A stretch of 64,000 bases of DNA. Origin: Geomicrobium halophilum (GTDB taxonomy: Bacteria; Bacillota; Bacilli; Bacillales; Marinococcaceae). Both the position numbers and the translations under genes were made by a program. The stretch lies in NCBI RefSeq assembly GCF_014207655.1, contig NZ_JACHHJ010000005.1, positions 158,511-222,510 of the forward strand. Reading direction: 5' to 3'. The notes beneath the pieces were generated by a model that saw only the letters and a program-made list of their open reading frames with translations, made no database searches and was not told where the DNA came from. This document shows, piece after piece, positions 1 through 7,282 of the stretch (position 1 is the first letter of the stretch; the number at the start of each line of letters is the position of its first letter).

Positions 1-144
1 ACGCTTACCGAGAAAGGATTATTTTATAGGAACATTCCTCGCTTCCAGGGATTATCGATTGTGAGACCGGTCATTACCTTATTGGTTTCTCTGTTGGAAC
101 GATTTATTTTAACAAATGTGCTGAATTTGAGTTATAAAGTATAG
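1..144 (+). CDS. C-terminal 47 codons of an unknown protein, cut by the window edge
   Basis: Frame 1 is open from the first base to a TAG at 142-144. The peptide has a hydrophobic stretch (VITLLVSLLERFIL), so it may be the end of a membrane protein. I do not recognise the family. The 5' part lies outside the window. Confidence 0.4.
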   Translation, partial: TLTEKGLFYRNIPRFQGLSIVRPVITLLVSLLERFILTNVLNLSYKV

Positions 145-168
145 GATATTAATGCAATATTAAATGAA

Positions 169-417
169 GTGTTAGTGGATATAGATGATGATATTGGTGG
201 TGTTATTGCGGAATTAGTCCTTTCGGTTATATTAAGCCCTAACGTGGATCCTTCTGGTAACTGGGTGTTGGCTATTGGTGTATTTGCTTTGAACATCTTT
301 ATATTTTACTTGCTAGGCTGGTTGATTAGTGTAGGCTTTAAAGCAGGCGGTACAATCCTCGGGTTAGTATTTATTGTCCTTGCTTTCGGTATAAATCTCT
401 TAAAGATGCTTTATTAA
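169..417 (+). CDS. Small membrane protein, unknown function
   Basis: An 82-residue protein from a GTG start, with an acidic N-terminus (LVDIDDDIG) and two or three hydrophobic segments covering about residues 10-25, 32-53 and 58-80. I see no known motif, and the RBS is weak (a GAAG just before the GTG). It sits 24 bp after the partial gene at the window edge, in the small-gene accessory region. It is probably a real hypothetical membrane protein, but it could be a remnant. Confidence 0.4.
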   Translation: MLVDIDDDIGGVIAELVLSVILSPNVDPSGNWVLAIGVFALNIFIFYLLGWLISVGFKAGGTILGLVFIVLAFGINLLKMLY

Positions 418-626
418 GAATATCTTTGGATTTACCTGTGTCAGGCCGGTCTTTAGCATTAGACTCTCTCTCATTAGGAGTGACGTTACAGGTATCCTGT
501 TATTAATAGTTATTTCTATATGGATCATCCGTCAATTAACGAAAAATATTACTACAATGATGTAAAAAGCCGATACTTTATCAGCTATTTACTGCTTGGT
601 TGTGGTTATGAAGTAAAATTTTTTGT

Positions 627-690
627 TCAGCAAACGAGGCGCTTTAGTGGAATAAGGGGCTGTACCCTTATTGGGCATAAGTGCTACTTA
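627..690 (+). repeat. Cassette-type intergenic repeat, copy 1
   Basis: It contains GGCGCTTTAGTGGAATAA followed by a hairpin, AATAAGGG paired with CCCTTATT across a 6-nt loop, and then a TTGGGCATAA block. Related blocks occur near 3671, 4055, 4577 and 5390. This copy runs almost into the start of the HAD phosphatase gene. Confidence 0.55.
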
Positions 691-704
691 GATTTCTGGA
701 GGAA

Positions 705-1223
705 TTGGCGTTTAAAATTGCATTTTTTGATAGAGATGGCACAATCATTGAGGATTATCCAGATCATGAATGGACAAATGTAAAGCATCCGGTGTTTATA
801 GATGGGTCAATAAATACATTAAAGTATGTTGTAGGAAAAGGATATAAAATCATTATTATCACAAATCAATATATTATTAATGAAGGCTCTATTACGATCG
901 ACCAATACCATGATATTCATAACCAAATGATAAGTATCCTAAAATCTGAAGGTGTAGACATACTTGATGTCTTTTATTGTCCTCACGGAAAATCTGAGGA
1001 TTGTCCATGTATAAAACCTAAAGTAGGAATGATTGAGCAAGCAATCCATAAATACCCTAAAATTAATTTGGATGATTCTTTTATGATTGGAGATTCTTTA
1101 GTTGATGTTGAATTAGCGATGAATATGGGAATTACAGGCTTTGGGATCGGAGTCGGTTCTAATTATACAGAAAGCAATATATATCAGTTGAACGCTACAG
1201 AAGAATTAAACCATTTTATTTAA
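705..1223 (+). CDS. HAD-superfamily phosphatase, histidinol-phosphatase/GmhB-like
   Basis: A cytoplasmic HAD hydrolase of about 172 residues. It has the nucleophile motif FFDRDGT near the N-terminus, motif II ITNQ, and the acidic motif GDSLVDVE near residue 130. Between them is a Cys/His cluster (CPHGKSEDCPC) followed by KPK, like the zinc loop of heptose-1,7-bisphosphate and histidinol-phosphate phosphatases. The family dephosphorylates small sugar or amino-alcohol phosphates; the substrate here is unknown. The start is uncertain: TTG at 705 has a GGAGGA only 1-2 nt away, while GTG at 681 lies inside the upstream repeat. The gene stands alone, so the context gives no pathway. Confidence 0.8.
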   Translation: MAFKIAFFDRDGTIIEDYPDHEWTNVKHPVFIDGSINTLKYVVGKGYKIIIITNQYIINEGSITIDQYHDIHNQMISILKSEGVDILDVFYCPHGKSEDCPCIKPKVGMIEQAIHKYPKINLDDSFMIGDSLVDVELAMNMGITGFGIGVGSNYTESNIYQLNATEELNHFI

Positions 1224-1287
1224 AACTTGGATAAATATATTAACCAACGGAAAGATTGCAGTCCGAAGTAATAAAATATAACCTTAT

Positions 1288-1338
1288 ACCCTATCGGCAT
1301 GTACTTCGTTGTATATTTCGATTGTTGAATAAAGAATG
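1288..1338 (+). repeat. Partial cassette-type repeat after the HAD gene
   Basis: It resembles the right half of the repeat seen near 4095: a CCTTATACCCTATCGG block and then GATTGTTGAATAA about 25 bp later. The left half is not evident. It lies between the HAD gene and the transposase remnant. Confidence 0.35.
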
Positions 1339-1368
1339 AACTTATTTGGCATTCAGGAATGATATGAG

Positions 1369-2009
1369 ATGGAACCTACCCGCCGTTATGACGCGATTAT
1401 TTCCGCGATTGATTTGGATGCGATTTGTCATGTAGGGAACAAAAAATCCCAACTTGGTGCGCCAGAAGAATTAAATTACGCAGCCATGGTATTTCTGTTT
1501 TTATCCGATATGTCGAGCGGATCCCAACGATCAAAGACCTGGTGAAACGCTTCGATGAAGATATTGCTTTCAAGATGAATTGCGGGATTCTCGTTTCCGA
1601 TAACACGCCTTCTGAAGCCTCCTATTCCCGACTATTAACGAAACTGAGCGAATCTACGATCTTAGAAGAAGCCCAAGAAAAAGTCGTTCTTCAAGCGATT
1701 GCGGAAGGTTTCATCATCGATGACACCGTCGCTATCGATGCGACCCATTTCGAAGCACGGGATCAAGCTCCACCTAAAGAAGAAAAGCCAAAGCCAGAAC
1801 CCAAAAAACGCGGACGTAAATCAAACGAAGAACGTGAACAGTGGCTCATCGAACAAGCGGAAAGAGAAACGAATCGGCCCCTATTTGAAAAGAAAATCGA
1901 TGCTCAGTTAGACGTATCCTTCACTGAATTACGCACGGAAGTCCCTCAAGAACCCAAGTGGGGGGTGAAAAAGAACAGTGAAGGAAAGAACGTTCGGGCA
2001 CTGTTCTAA
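1369..2009 (+). pseudogene. Truncated, frameshifted transposase (IS1182-like)
   Basis: An ATG at 1369 opens MEPTRRYDAI and reads to about 1500. The homologous reading then continues in another frame (YVERIPTIKDLVKRF onward), so there is one frameshift near 1497-1512. The second part has the N-terminal DUF772-like domain and a DATHFEARDQAPP stretch followed by a basic KKRGRKS linker, as in IS1182-family DDE transposases. The protein ends at GKNV followed by unrelated residues, so roughly the C-terminal half, with the remaining catalytic acids, is missing. No terminal inverted repeat is visible. It is an insertion-sequence scar that cannot be active. Confidence 0.8.
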
Positions 2010-2044
2010 AACTATTTGAATTGTAGTACAATATATTCATACTA

Positions 2045-2352
2045 AAAAGCGATGAAGAGAAGAGTACATGTAGCTAAGCATTACAGAGAACCCCGTTTGC
2101 TGCGATGGAGGATGTACGGGTACATGGAACCAAACCTTGGAGCTGCACATATGATACCGTTTTTATGACGATTGATGATGTGCCGGTTTCTCCCGTTATA
2201 GAGATAGAGTATATCCTACAGTATACACTGCAGGCGTACTTGAAAAGGTTTTTGTGGTGACACAAGAACAAACTGGGGTGGCACCGCGAACTTCTAAATT
2301 CAAGGAGTCTCGTCCTCAAGTCTAATGACTAGGAGGTGAGATTCTTTTTTGT
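2045..2352 (+). promoter_or_regulatory. T-box leader upstream of the MFS transporter
   Basis: Stem I landmarks are present (GAAGAGTACATGT-like at about 2055-2070, then TTGGAGCTGC near 2138). The hallmark T-box core GGGGTGGCACCGCGAA is at 2275-2290. A terminator hairpin follows at 2305-2346, a TCTCGTCCTC arm pairing with the GGAGGTGAGA region and a run of T. T-boxes sense uncharged tRNA and permit read-through into amino-acid genes. The specifier lies in GGAACCAAACC at about 2127-2137. CCA (Pro), ACC (Thr) and CAA (Gln) are all readable, so I do not assign the amino acid. The MFS gene starts 36 bp downstream. Confidence 0.82.
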
Positions 2353-2387
2353 TGTTTCAAAACATCGAATTTAGGGGTGAGTGAGAT

Positions 2388-3615
2388 TTGAAGCGGTGGA
2401 AAAATCCCTTATTGCTTCTTTTAGGTATTGGTGTATCAAATTTAGGTGCTTGGGTTTATTTAATCTCGCTAAACTTGGTTGTTTTGGATATGACAGGCTC
2501 GCCATTAGCGGTATCGATTCTGTACATCCTTATACCAGTTGCCACTATATGTACTAATTTTTGGTCGGGAAGTTTTATCGATAGATTAAATAAGAGGAAT
2601 CTGATGATTTCCTTAGACTTAATGAGAGCGATATTCATATTTTCGCTTCCATATATGGATTCTCTTATTTTAATTTATGTATTTGTGTTTATCATCAATA
2701 TTGCAAGTTCAATTTTTGAGCCTACATCCATGGTCTACATGACGAAGCTTATACCTAAAGCAAATCGTCAAAGATTTAATGCACTTAGAAATTTCATTAA
2801 TTCAAGTGGTTTTATATTAGGACCTTCAATTGCGGGTTTTCTGTTTATTTTAGGATCCCCGTATTTAGCCATCCAATTAAATGCTCTTGCATTATGTATA
2901 TCAGCCTTAATAATCCTTTTACTTCCGAACTTGGAATTAAGTAGACAAACAGTAATGTCGGAAAAAGTAAACATAAAACTAATAAGAAATGATTGGAAGC
3001 AAATTCTTAGTTTTAGTAAATCAAACCTGCACATTACGTTGGTGTACATTCTCTTTAATGGGATGACTGTATTTATGACTGCTTTAGATTCTTTAGAGGC
3101 AGCATTTGCAACTGAAGTGCTTTCATTATCTGAAAGTGCGTATGGGTTTTTGGTAAGTATTGCGGGAATAGGGATCATAGCTGGTTCGTTAATAAATGCT
3201 TTATTCGTTAAAAACTTAAAACTTAATATATTAATCGGCGTTGGTGCTATATTTACGCCGGTTGGTTATTTGATTTTTGCGTTTTCGCATGACTTTATGT
3301 TTGCATCTATAGGCTTTTTCACTCTAACCTTTGCCCTGTCATTCGCAAACACAGGTTTTTTAACTTTATCAAAATAATGTCCCAGTAAACATTATGGGGA
3401 GGTTTTCGAGTGTTTTAGGTATTTTAGAAGCTGTGCTAATAATTTTACTTACGGCAGTGATTGGGGGTTCAGCTGATCTATTTGAAATTCGTCCAGTTTA
3501 TATCATTGGTTCATTTGCATTTTTGACTTTAGGATTGATGATTAATCTGGTTGTATTTGATAACTCGAAAAGTAAATACTATAGCCAAAAACAAAGTGAA
3601 GGACGTGTTGGATAA
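2388..3615 (+). pseudogene. MFS transporter with a single-base frameshift
   Basis: It starts at TTG 2388 behind GGGGTGAGTGAG and encodes a major facilitator of about 408 residues. The N-terminal 329 residues (ten or so membrane segments; NLVVLDMTGSP, SFIDRLNKR loop) end at TAA 3375. The homologous continuation YQNNVPVNIMGRF is in the +1 frame and runs to 3615. Deleting one base around 3360-3368 restores one reading frame. The T-box in front suggests it once responded to amino-acid starvation, perhaps as an uptake or efflux carrier. It could be a true pseudogene or a sequence error at the TTTTTTAACTTT tract. Confidence 0.78.
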
Positions 3616-3670
3616 AGGTAAGGTTAGACGTCACTTATAATCCTGTATACCAGCTTATATGTGACCTATC

Positions 3671-3740
3671 TTTCTTCCACTAAAGGAGCGCTTTAATGGA
3701 ATAAAGTTGTAGCAGAATAAGGTTATTTATATTCGAGGGG
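3671..3740 (+). repeat. Cassette-type intergenic repeat, copy 2
   Basis: It contains CTAAAGGAGCGCTTTAATGG followed by AATAA, then AGCAGAATAAGG. It ends against the AGGGGGGT ribosome binding site of the 37-codon gene at 3750. Confidence 0.55.
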
Positions 3741-3749
3741 GGTATCTAT

Positions 3750-3863
3750 ATGGATTTTAGTTTAACCTTGTTAGCCTTAAGCATTGCTGCTGCAGGGTAC
3801 TTTATAGGTAATGGGCTTAAAAACTTTAAAAATCCAAATGCAGAAGATAGTCTTAGTGATTAA
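3750..3863 (+). CDS. 37-residue single-pass membrane peptide
   Basis: The ATG at 3750 has a strong AGGGGGGT site 8-9 nt upstream. The peptide has one hydrophobic helix (LTLLALSIAAAGYFIG) followed by GLKNFKNPNAED. Small proteins of this pattern are common in Bacillus but have no assigned role that I know of. Its end overlaps the start of the next, frameshifted gene by 8 nt, which suggests a translationally coupled pair. Confidence 0.65.
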   Translation: MDFSLTLLALSIAAAGYFIGNGLKNFKNPNAEDSLSD

Positions 3864-4043
3864 TGATGATAATGAACACGAATTGATAAAGGAAAAAATG
3901 TTCATTATTTTATGGGAATACCGAAAGAAGATGCAAAAACATTAATTCAGGAATATTCTGACATAAAATACGTTCTTATAAATGATAAGGTGTACTATCC
4001 TAAAGCAAGATTGCACGAATGGTTAAAAGGTTTAGGAGAGTAA
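3856..4043 (+). pseudogene. Small DNA-binding-like protein, frameshifted at an A6 tract
   Basis: From GTG 3856 the frame reads INDDNEHELIKEK up to about 3897. The rest of a coherent protein (VHYFMGIPKEDAKTLIQEY, then DKVYYPKARLHEWLKGLGE) lies in the neighbouring frame to TAA 4041-4043. One extra A in the AAAAAA run at 3893-3898 would join both halves into about 62 residues. The C-terminal half, with YYPKARLHEWL, resembles short helix-turn-helix or excisionase-like proteins; that is an inference. It is coupled to the membrane peptide before it. Confidence 0.6.
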
Positions 4044-4054
4044 CCCCTTGATAG

Positions 4055-4135
4055 CTTACCACAATCGGGCGCAAGAGTTGAATAACTCATTGTGCCTTTA
4101 TCGGGCCAGATTCTTGAACAACGATAGTTATTAAC
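4055..4135 (+). repeat. Cassette-type intergenic repeat, copy 3
   Basis: It reads ATCGGGCGCAAGAGTTGAAT followed by AACTC, then CCTTTATCGGGCCAGATT and CTTGAACAA. The TTGAA and TTGAACAA ends echo copies 4 and 5. It lies between the small DNA-binding-like gene and the VOC gene. Confidence 0.55.
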
Positions 4136-4159
4136 ATAAAGCAGAAAGTTGGTTACTAC

Positions 4160-4564
4160 ATGGAATTTAACGACTTCACAGCAGCTCAAGTTAGAATAGC
4201 TAGGCCGACAGAAAAATTTGAAGAGGTCATTGATTTTTATGTAAGTGGATTAGGACTTAAACAAATACAGCAATTTAAAGGGCATAGAGGGTATGAGGGA
4301 GTTATTATTGGATTACCAGATGTTAATTATCACTTGGAATTCACCCGTCATATTGACGGAAGTCCATGCCTTGCACCTACTAAAGATAATCTGTTAGTTT
4401 TCTATATAACTGATAAAAATGAAATAAATAAAGTATCTGATCGATTACAAAAAATGGGATATGGAGAGGTGGAACCTGAAAATGGATACTGGAAAGAGCA
4501 AGGAATTACCATAGAAGATCCAGATGGCTGGCGAATAGTGTTAATGAATAGATCGTTTGAGTAA
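4160..4564 (+). CDS. VOC (glyoxalase/bleomycin-resistance fold) protein, YycE-like
   Basis: 134 residues forming a two-module VOC fold. The N-terminus VRIARPTEKFEEVIDFY, the central LEFTRHIDG and the C-terminal EDPDGWRIVLMN are the expected metal- or substrate-side strands. The full length matches single-chain VOC proteins, and the opening resembles B. subtilis YycE. VOC proteins isomerise, cleave or bind small molecules and can give drug or electrophile resistance; the substrate is unknown. The RBS before ATG 4160 is weak (AGAAAG about 15 nt upstream). It stands alone between two copies of the cassette repeat. Confidence 0.85.
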   Translation: MEFNDFTAAQVRIARPTEKFEEVIDFYVSGLGLKQIQQFKGHRGYEGVIIGLPDVNYHLEFTRHIDGSPCLAPTKDNLLVFYITDKNEINKVSDRLQKMGYGEVEPENGYWKEQGITIEDPDGWRIVLMNRSFE

Positions 4565-4576
4565 TTTAGGGTCGGA

Positions 4577-4656
4577 ACTTTCTTAGTTCAACTAAAGGGC
4601 GCTTTAATTGAATAAAAGATGTACCATAATCACGCTATATTGTTCAACAAGGGGGT
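4577..4656 (+). repeat. Cassette-type intergenic repeat, copy 4
   Basis: The best-preserved copy. AACTAAAGGGCGCTTTAATT is followed by GAATAA, a spacer and ATATTGTTCAACAAGGGGG. ATTGAATAA and ATTGTTCAAC form an imperfect inverted repeat. The right end supplies the GGGGG ribosome binding site of the following gene. Confidence 0.6.
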
Positions 4657-4661
4657 TTTTG

Positions 4662-4991
4662 ATGGAGGATGAGACGGAACATAATCGGGTAAGTAAGAAG
4701 GTGTTTATTCAGCATGCTATTCTTATCCCTCTTTTTGTTTGTGTCGGCATTTTTTTTCATTCCTTGTTTAGAGATGGGGATCTAAGAAGTCTCGTTGAGA
4801 TAGTTAGCTTTTTTATATTTTTCTCGATAGTTAGCACATTATTTTGGCTTGTATTCCGAAAACGGTTGGTAAAACAAGAGAAGCAGAGAATAGCAAATAA
4901 AGGTTCAGGAAGAAATCTTAAAAATAATGTTTTATATTTTGGAATTATGATTTTAATACTTTTTGTTTTATGGGGGATTATTTCCTTTTAA
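4662..4991 (+). CDS. Membrane protein of 109 residues, unknown function
   Basis: I start it at ATG 4662, 10 nt after AAGGGGG, rather than at an upstream TTG inside the repeat. The N-terminus is charged (MEDETEHNRVSKK). Three hydrophobic segments follow at about residues 17-33, 44-64 and 90-108, with a basic cytoplasmic loop (RKRLVKQEKQR) between the last two. The next gene, a broken membrane protein at 5025, has a similar layout, so the two may be degenerate paralogues or a pair. No family is recognised. Confidence 0.65.
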   Translation: MEDETEHNRVSKKVFIQHAILIPLFVCVGIFFHSLFRDGDLRSLVEIVSFFIFFSIVSTLFWLVFRKRLVKQEKQRIANKGSGRNLKNNVLYFGIMILILFVLWGIISF

Positions 4992-5024
4992 AACGGTCTT
5001 CTGCAAAAAGGGAAGTGGGTACTT

Positions 5025-5348
5025 ATGAGGGAGACTACAAATAAAAAGAACAAACCAATGAAAAAAACACAAAAGCTGATTTATAGCATAATTTGTCCTT
5101 TTATTGTAGGGTTTGTGGTTTAAATTATTAACCTAATTGAAGGTGAACCATTCCGGTTAGAAGTTGCGTTGCCGATTATGATTGGAGTATCAATACCTCA
5201 ATGGATTGGTATATGGTTCCTGCATGATTTTTATTGGAGGAAATCAAACAAAGAAGGAAGTGAAAAAAAGAATCAAGGTTTAAGGTATACAATATTTTGG
5301 CTACTAGCTCTATCTATGGTCTTGTTTATCATTTTGTATTTTAGTTAG
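5025..5348 (+). pseudogene. Membrane protein interrupted by an in-frame stop
   Basis: The ATG at 5025 opens MRETTNKKNKPMKK and a first hydrophobic helix. A TAA at 5121-5123 interrupts it, and the same frame continues coherently through two more hydrophobic segments (PIMIGVSIPQWIGIWFL and IFWLLALSMVLFIIL) to TAG 5346. The reconstructed product has about 107 residues and resembles the preceding membrane protein in size and layout. One nonsense substitution is enough to explain it. Function is unknown. Confidence 0.6.
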
Positions 5349-5389
5349 TTTATTATACAAAAATACTGATGTGATGGAGATCTGAGTTG

Positions 5390-5455
5390 TAAAGCAAACG
5401 AGCTTAATTGAACAAGTTCGTCCTTCTGCATAAGGCCAGATTGTTGCATAAACCC
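5390..5455 (+). repeat. Cassette-type intergenic repeat, copy 5
   Basis: It reads AAACGAGCTTAATTGAACAA, then GCATAAGGCCAGATTGTTGC followed by ATAA. It matches the CGGGCCAGATT and TTGAACAA blocks of copies 3 and 4. It lies between the interrupted membrane gene and the GNAT stub. Confidence 0.55.
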
Positions 5456-5531
5456 TAAAGTTTTTGCTTATGATGAAAAATTTTACAATGTATGCTTTTC
5501 TTAAAAATGAGAAACGAAATTAGGAGTTATT

Positions 5532-5639
5532 ATGGTGATACAGGGAAGCTTTGTGTACATAAGACCTATCGAAGATGAAGATATGGAAACTCTTCATCAA
5601 TTAATTTATCACAAATTTCGTATGCAATGGATGGATTAA
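5532..5639 (+). pseudogene. N-terminal stub of a GNAT acetyltransferase
   Basis: 35 residues from ATG 5532, with TAGGAG about 10 nt upstream. The peptide GSFVYIRPIEDEDMETLHQL is the typical first strand and helix of GNAT N-acetyltransferases, which normally exceed 150 residues. The acetyl-CoA binding core is absent, and the sequence beyond 5640 belongs to a different intergenic repeat. It is probably a truncated remnant. Confidence 0.55.
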
Positions 5640-5767
5640 TGTAAAAAGTAAAGAACTATTTTTTGATTAATCCGCATGTTTGAACGGAACAATGAGGTTT
5701 CACGGCTCCAACGGTAAAGAACTTTATTTTCACTTAACACTTCACGGCTTACGTTTTCATGCGGGTG

Positions 5768-5890
5768 GGTCGAATATTTCAGCGGTATCTTTTTCATTAT
5801 TCGGCGGAGGTAACGGGGGATTCGGCACCCAGGATGATGATTCCGCGAGACCAACAGGGGTTTCGGCGAAAGTACAGATCCTTCGGCATG
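5768..5890. repeat. Phased TTCGGCG array G
   Basis: TTCGGCG or a close variant (TTCAGCG, TTCCGCG, TTCGGCA) starts at 5778, 5800, 5821, 5841, 5862 and 5882, a spacing of 20-22 bp. The sequence between units is not conserved. This is the first of eight such arrays. The rest of the 5640-6075 gap shows no gene; an AT-rich stretch before 6076 probably holds the promoter of the lipoprotein gene. Confidence 0.8.
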
Positions 5891-6075
5891 TGATCTGGAA
5901 TTAAACGGGGGCATAAAGGTGAACTTCCATTCTATCATTAATATGGTCGCAAACCAGCTTCACTTAAGTATTTAATACTATATCATAACAATAAATGGAA
6001 TTTTTTATAGGAATATAGTAGAATATACGATAAACATACGCTAATTTTTCGAGCGAGAGAGGTTGAGTCGTACAT

Positions 6076-7053
6076 ATGAAAACATGTAACAAAGTGATCG
6101 CTATTCCCCTATTTAGTCTCATCGTTGTAGGGTGTAATAATGGTGAAGAAGCAGGTGAGATTCAAGAACCGGACAGAGGAAATGATGAGGAAGAAGTAGC
6201 TGAAATTCAAGAGCCGGACAGAGGAAATGATGACGAAGAAGCAGAGGAAGTTGATGAAGTAGTTAATGAAGACGCAGAAGAAGTCGATGACAAAGCGGAT
6301 GCGGATGAAGGTGAAACTGAAACCGAGGTGGAGGAGAGCGTTGATGTAGAAGAATCAACTGAAGAGTCTGGTAATACAGATGAGGAAGTTGAAAAGGCTC
6401 GCAACGAAGATAATAACGAAGAGACAAATGAAAATGATGAGCTCACAGGAGAAGAGATTTTAGAAGCTGCCATTGCAGCGGAAAAGGAGCGGGATGCTCT
6501 TTACGTTGAATCGGTTATTGAAGTTGATGACGGTGAAAATGTAATTGAAGATCATATTAAAGAGTGGACGTTCTTTCACGATGATGGCTCGGTTGAAGTG
6601 CGTCAAGAACTAGATGGAGTGGATCAGCCTACCTACTTCACAGCTAGCGATGGAGAGTATACCATTATGTATACCGAAGGAGAAGATTCCGCTATACGGA
6701 TTGATGAGACGGGCATCGATCAAGACCCTGAGGAGCTTGTTACGCAAAGGACTCAATTAGAAAGCCTGGTAGGAAAGGAAGCTGCCTATAATGGTGAGGA
6801 TACGGTGAACGGATATGATACGTATCATGTCACCTTTGAAAATACGGATTACTGGTTGGAACAAGAATCTTATGTCGTGATCAACCAAGATCTTGAATAT
6901 ATACCTGCTGTCTTGGAGTTTGAAGTGGACCCAGAGTATTCTGAAGAGCTCGTATCGCTTGAGGATGTTCTGCCGGACGATGTGGAGATTATAGAACAGG
7001 ATGCCAGTGAAATGTATGGAGAAGACCATGGGGAAGAGGAACTTGATGATTAA
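6076..7053 (+). CDS. Acidic lipoprotein, LolA/DUF6612-like C-terminal domain
   Basis: 325 residues. A signal peptide ends in a lipobox (LIVVGC, Cys about residue 20), so it is predicted to be lipid-anchored on the outer face of the membrane. Residues 23-120 are an Asp/Glu-rich linker that starts with a direct repeat of EIQEPDRGND. From about 125 a folded domain follows (DHIKEWTFFHDDG, GYDTYHVTFENTDYWLEQ, YIPAVLEF) that looks like the LolA-type beta half-barrel seen in Bacillus lipoproteins; this is by pattern only. A weak AGAGAGG lies about 13 nt before the ATG. It is monocistronic, followed by a MITE-like element. Function is unknown. Confidence 0.75.
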   Translation: MKTCNKVIAIPLFSLIVVGCNNGEEAGEIQEPDRGNDEEEVAEIQEPDRGNDDEEAEEVDEVVNEDAEEVDDKADADEGETETEVEESVDVEESTEESGNTDEEVEKARNEDNNEETNENDELTGEEILEAAIAAEKERDALYVESVIEVDDGENVIEDHIKEWTFFHDDGSVEVRQELDGVDQPTYFTASDGEYTIMYTEGEDSAIRIDETGIDQDPEELVTQRTQLESLVGKEAAYNGEDTVNGYDTYHVTFENTDYWLEQESYVVINQDLEYIPAVLEFEVDPEYSEELVSLEDVLPDDVEIIEQDASEMYGEDHGEEELDD

Positions 7054-7087
7054 AATAGAAAATCCCGAATAAGAACCTTTGGTTAAA

Positions 7088-7246
7088 GTGCGTGTTCAAA
7101 AAGGAGGACAAAAAGAGCCGAGAAGTTCAAGCAAGCTGACGCAGAAATTCGACGGCTCTGGAATCCTCTTCCTCGAATCATCCTCGCACGATGAAAAAGT
7201 GATTTTCTCTTTCGAGGAAGTTTTCCCGGACTTTTTGAACATCCTT
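7088..7246. mobile_element. MITE-like element, copy 1
   Basis: The left end is GTGCGTGTTCAAAAAGGAGG, and the right end contains CCCGGACTTTTTGAACATCC. GTTCAAAAAG/CTTTTTGAAC is a perfect terminal inverted repeat. It has no transposase gene and is about 160 bp long. It fills the space between the lipoprotein gene and the 3' end of the NhaC gene. Confidence 0.75.
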
Positions 7247-7282
7247 TTAAAGGTTCTTACGCGGGTGCCTCCTTCGCTGTAT

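Noticed and set aside
422-570. Hydrophobic open stretch ending in ITTMM
   Set aside because: It has no proper start codon or RBS and is short; it could be a gene remnant but cannot be supported.
520-783. 87-codon open frame before the HAD gene
   Set aside because: It runs through the cassette-type repeat and overlaps the HAD start in another frame.
2074-2319. Minus-strand open frame of 81 codons
   Set aside because: It is antisense to the T-box leader.
600-5640. Integron cassette array
   Set aside because: No tyrosine integron integrase is nearby, and the elements lack clear attC-type R'/R'' core sites. Kept only as a cassette-like observation.
5768-5890. CRISPR-like regular repeats
   Set aside because: The conserved motif is only 7 bp with 13-14 bp between, repeats are degenerate, and no cas genes are present. 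The arrays recur in many intergenic sites in both orientations.
6207-6473. Minus-strand Ser-rich open frame
   Set aside because: Antisense of the acidic linker of the lipoprotein; composition artefact.
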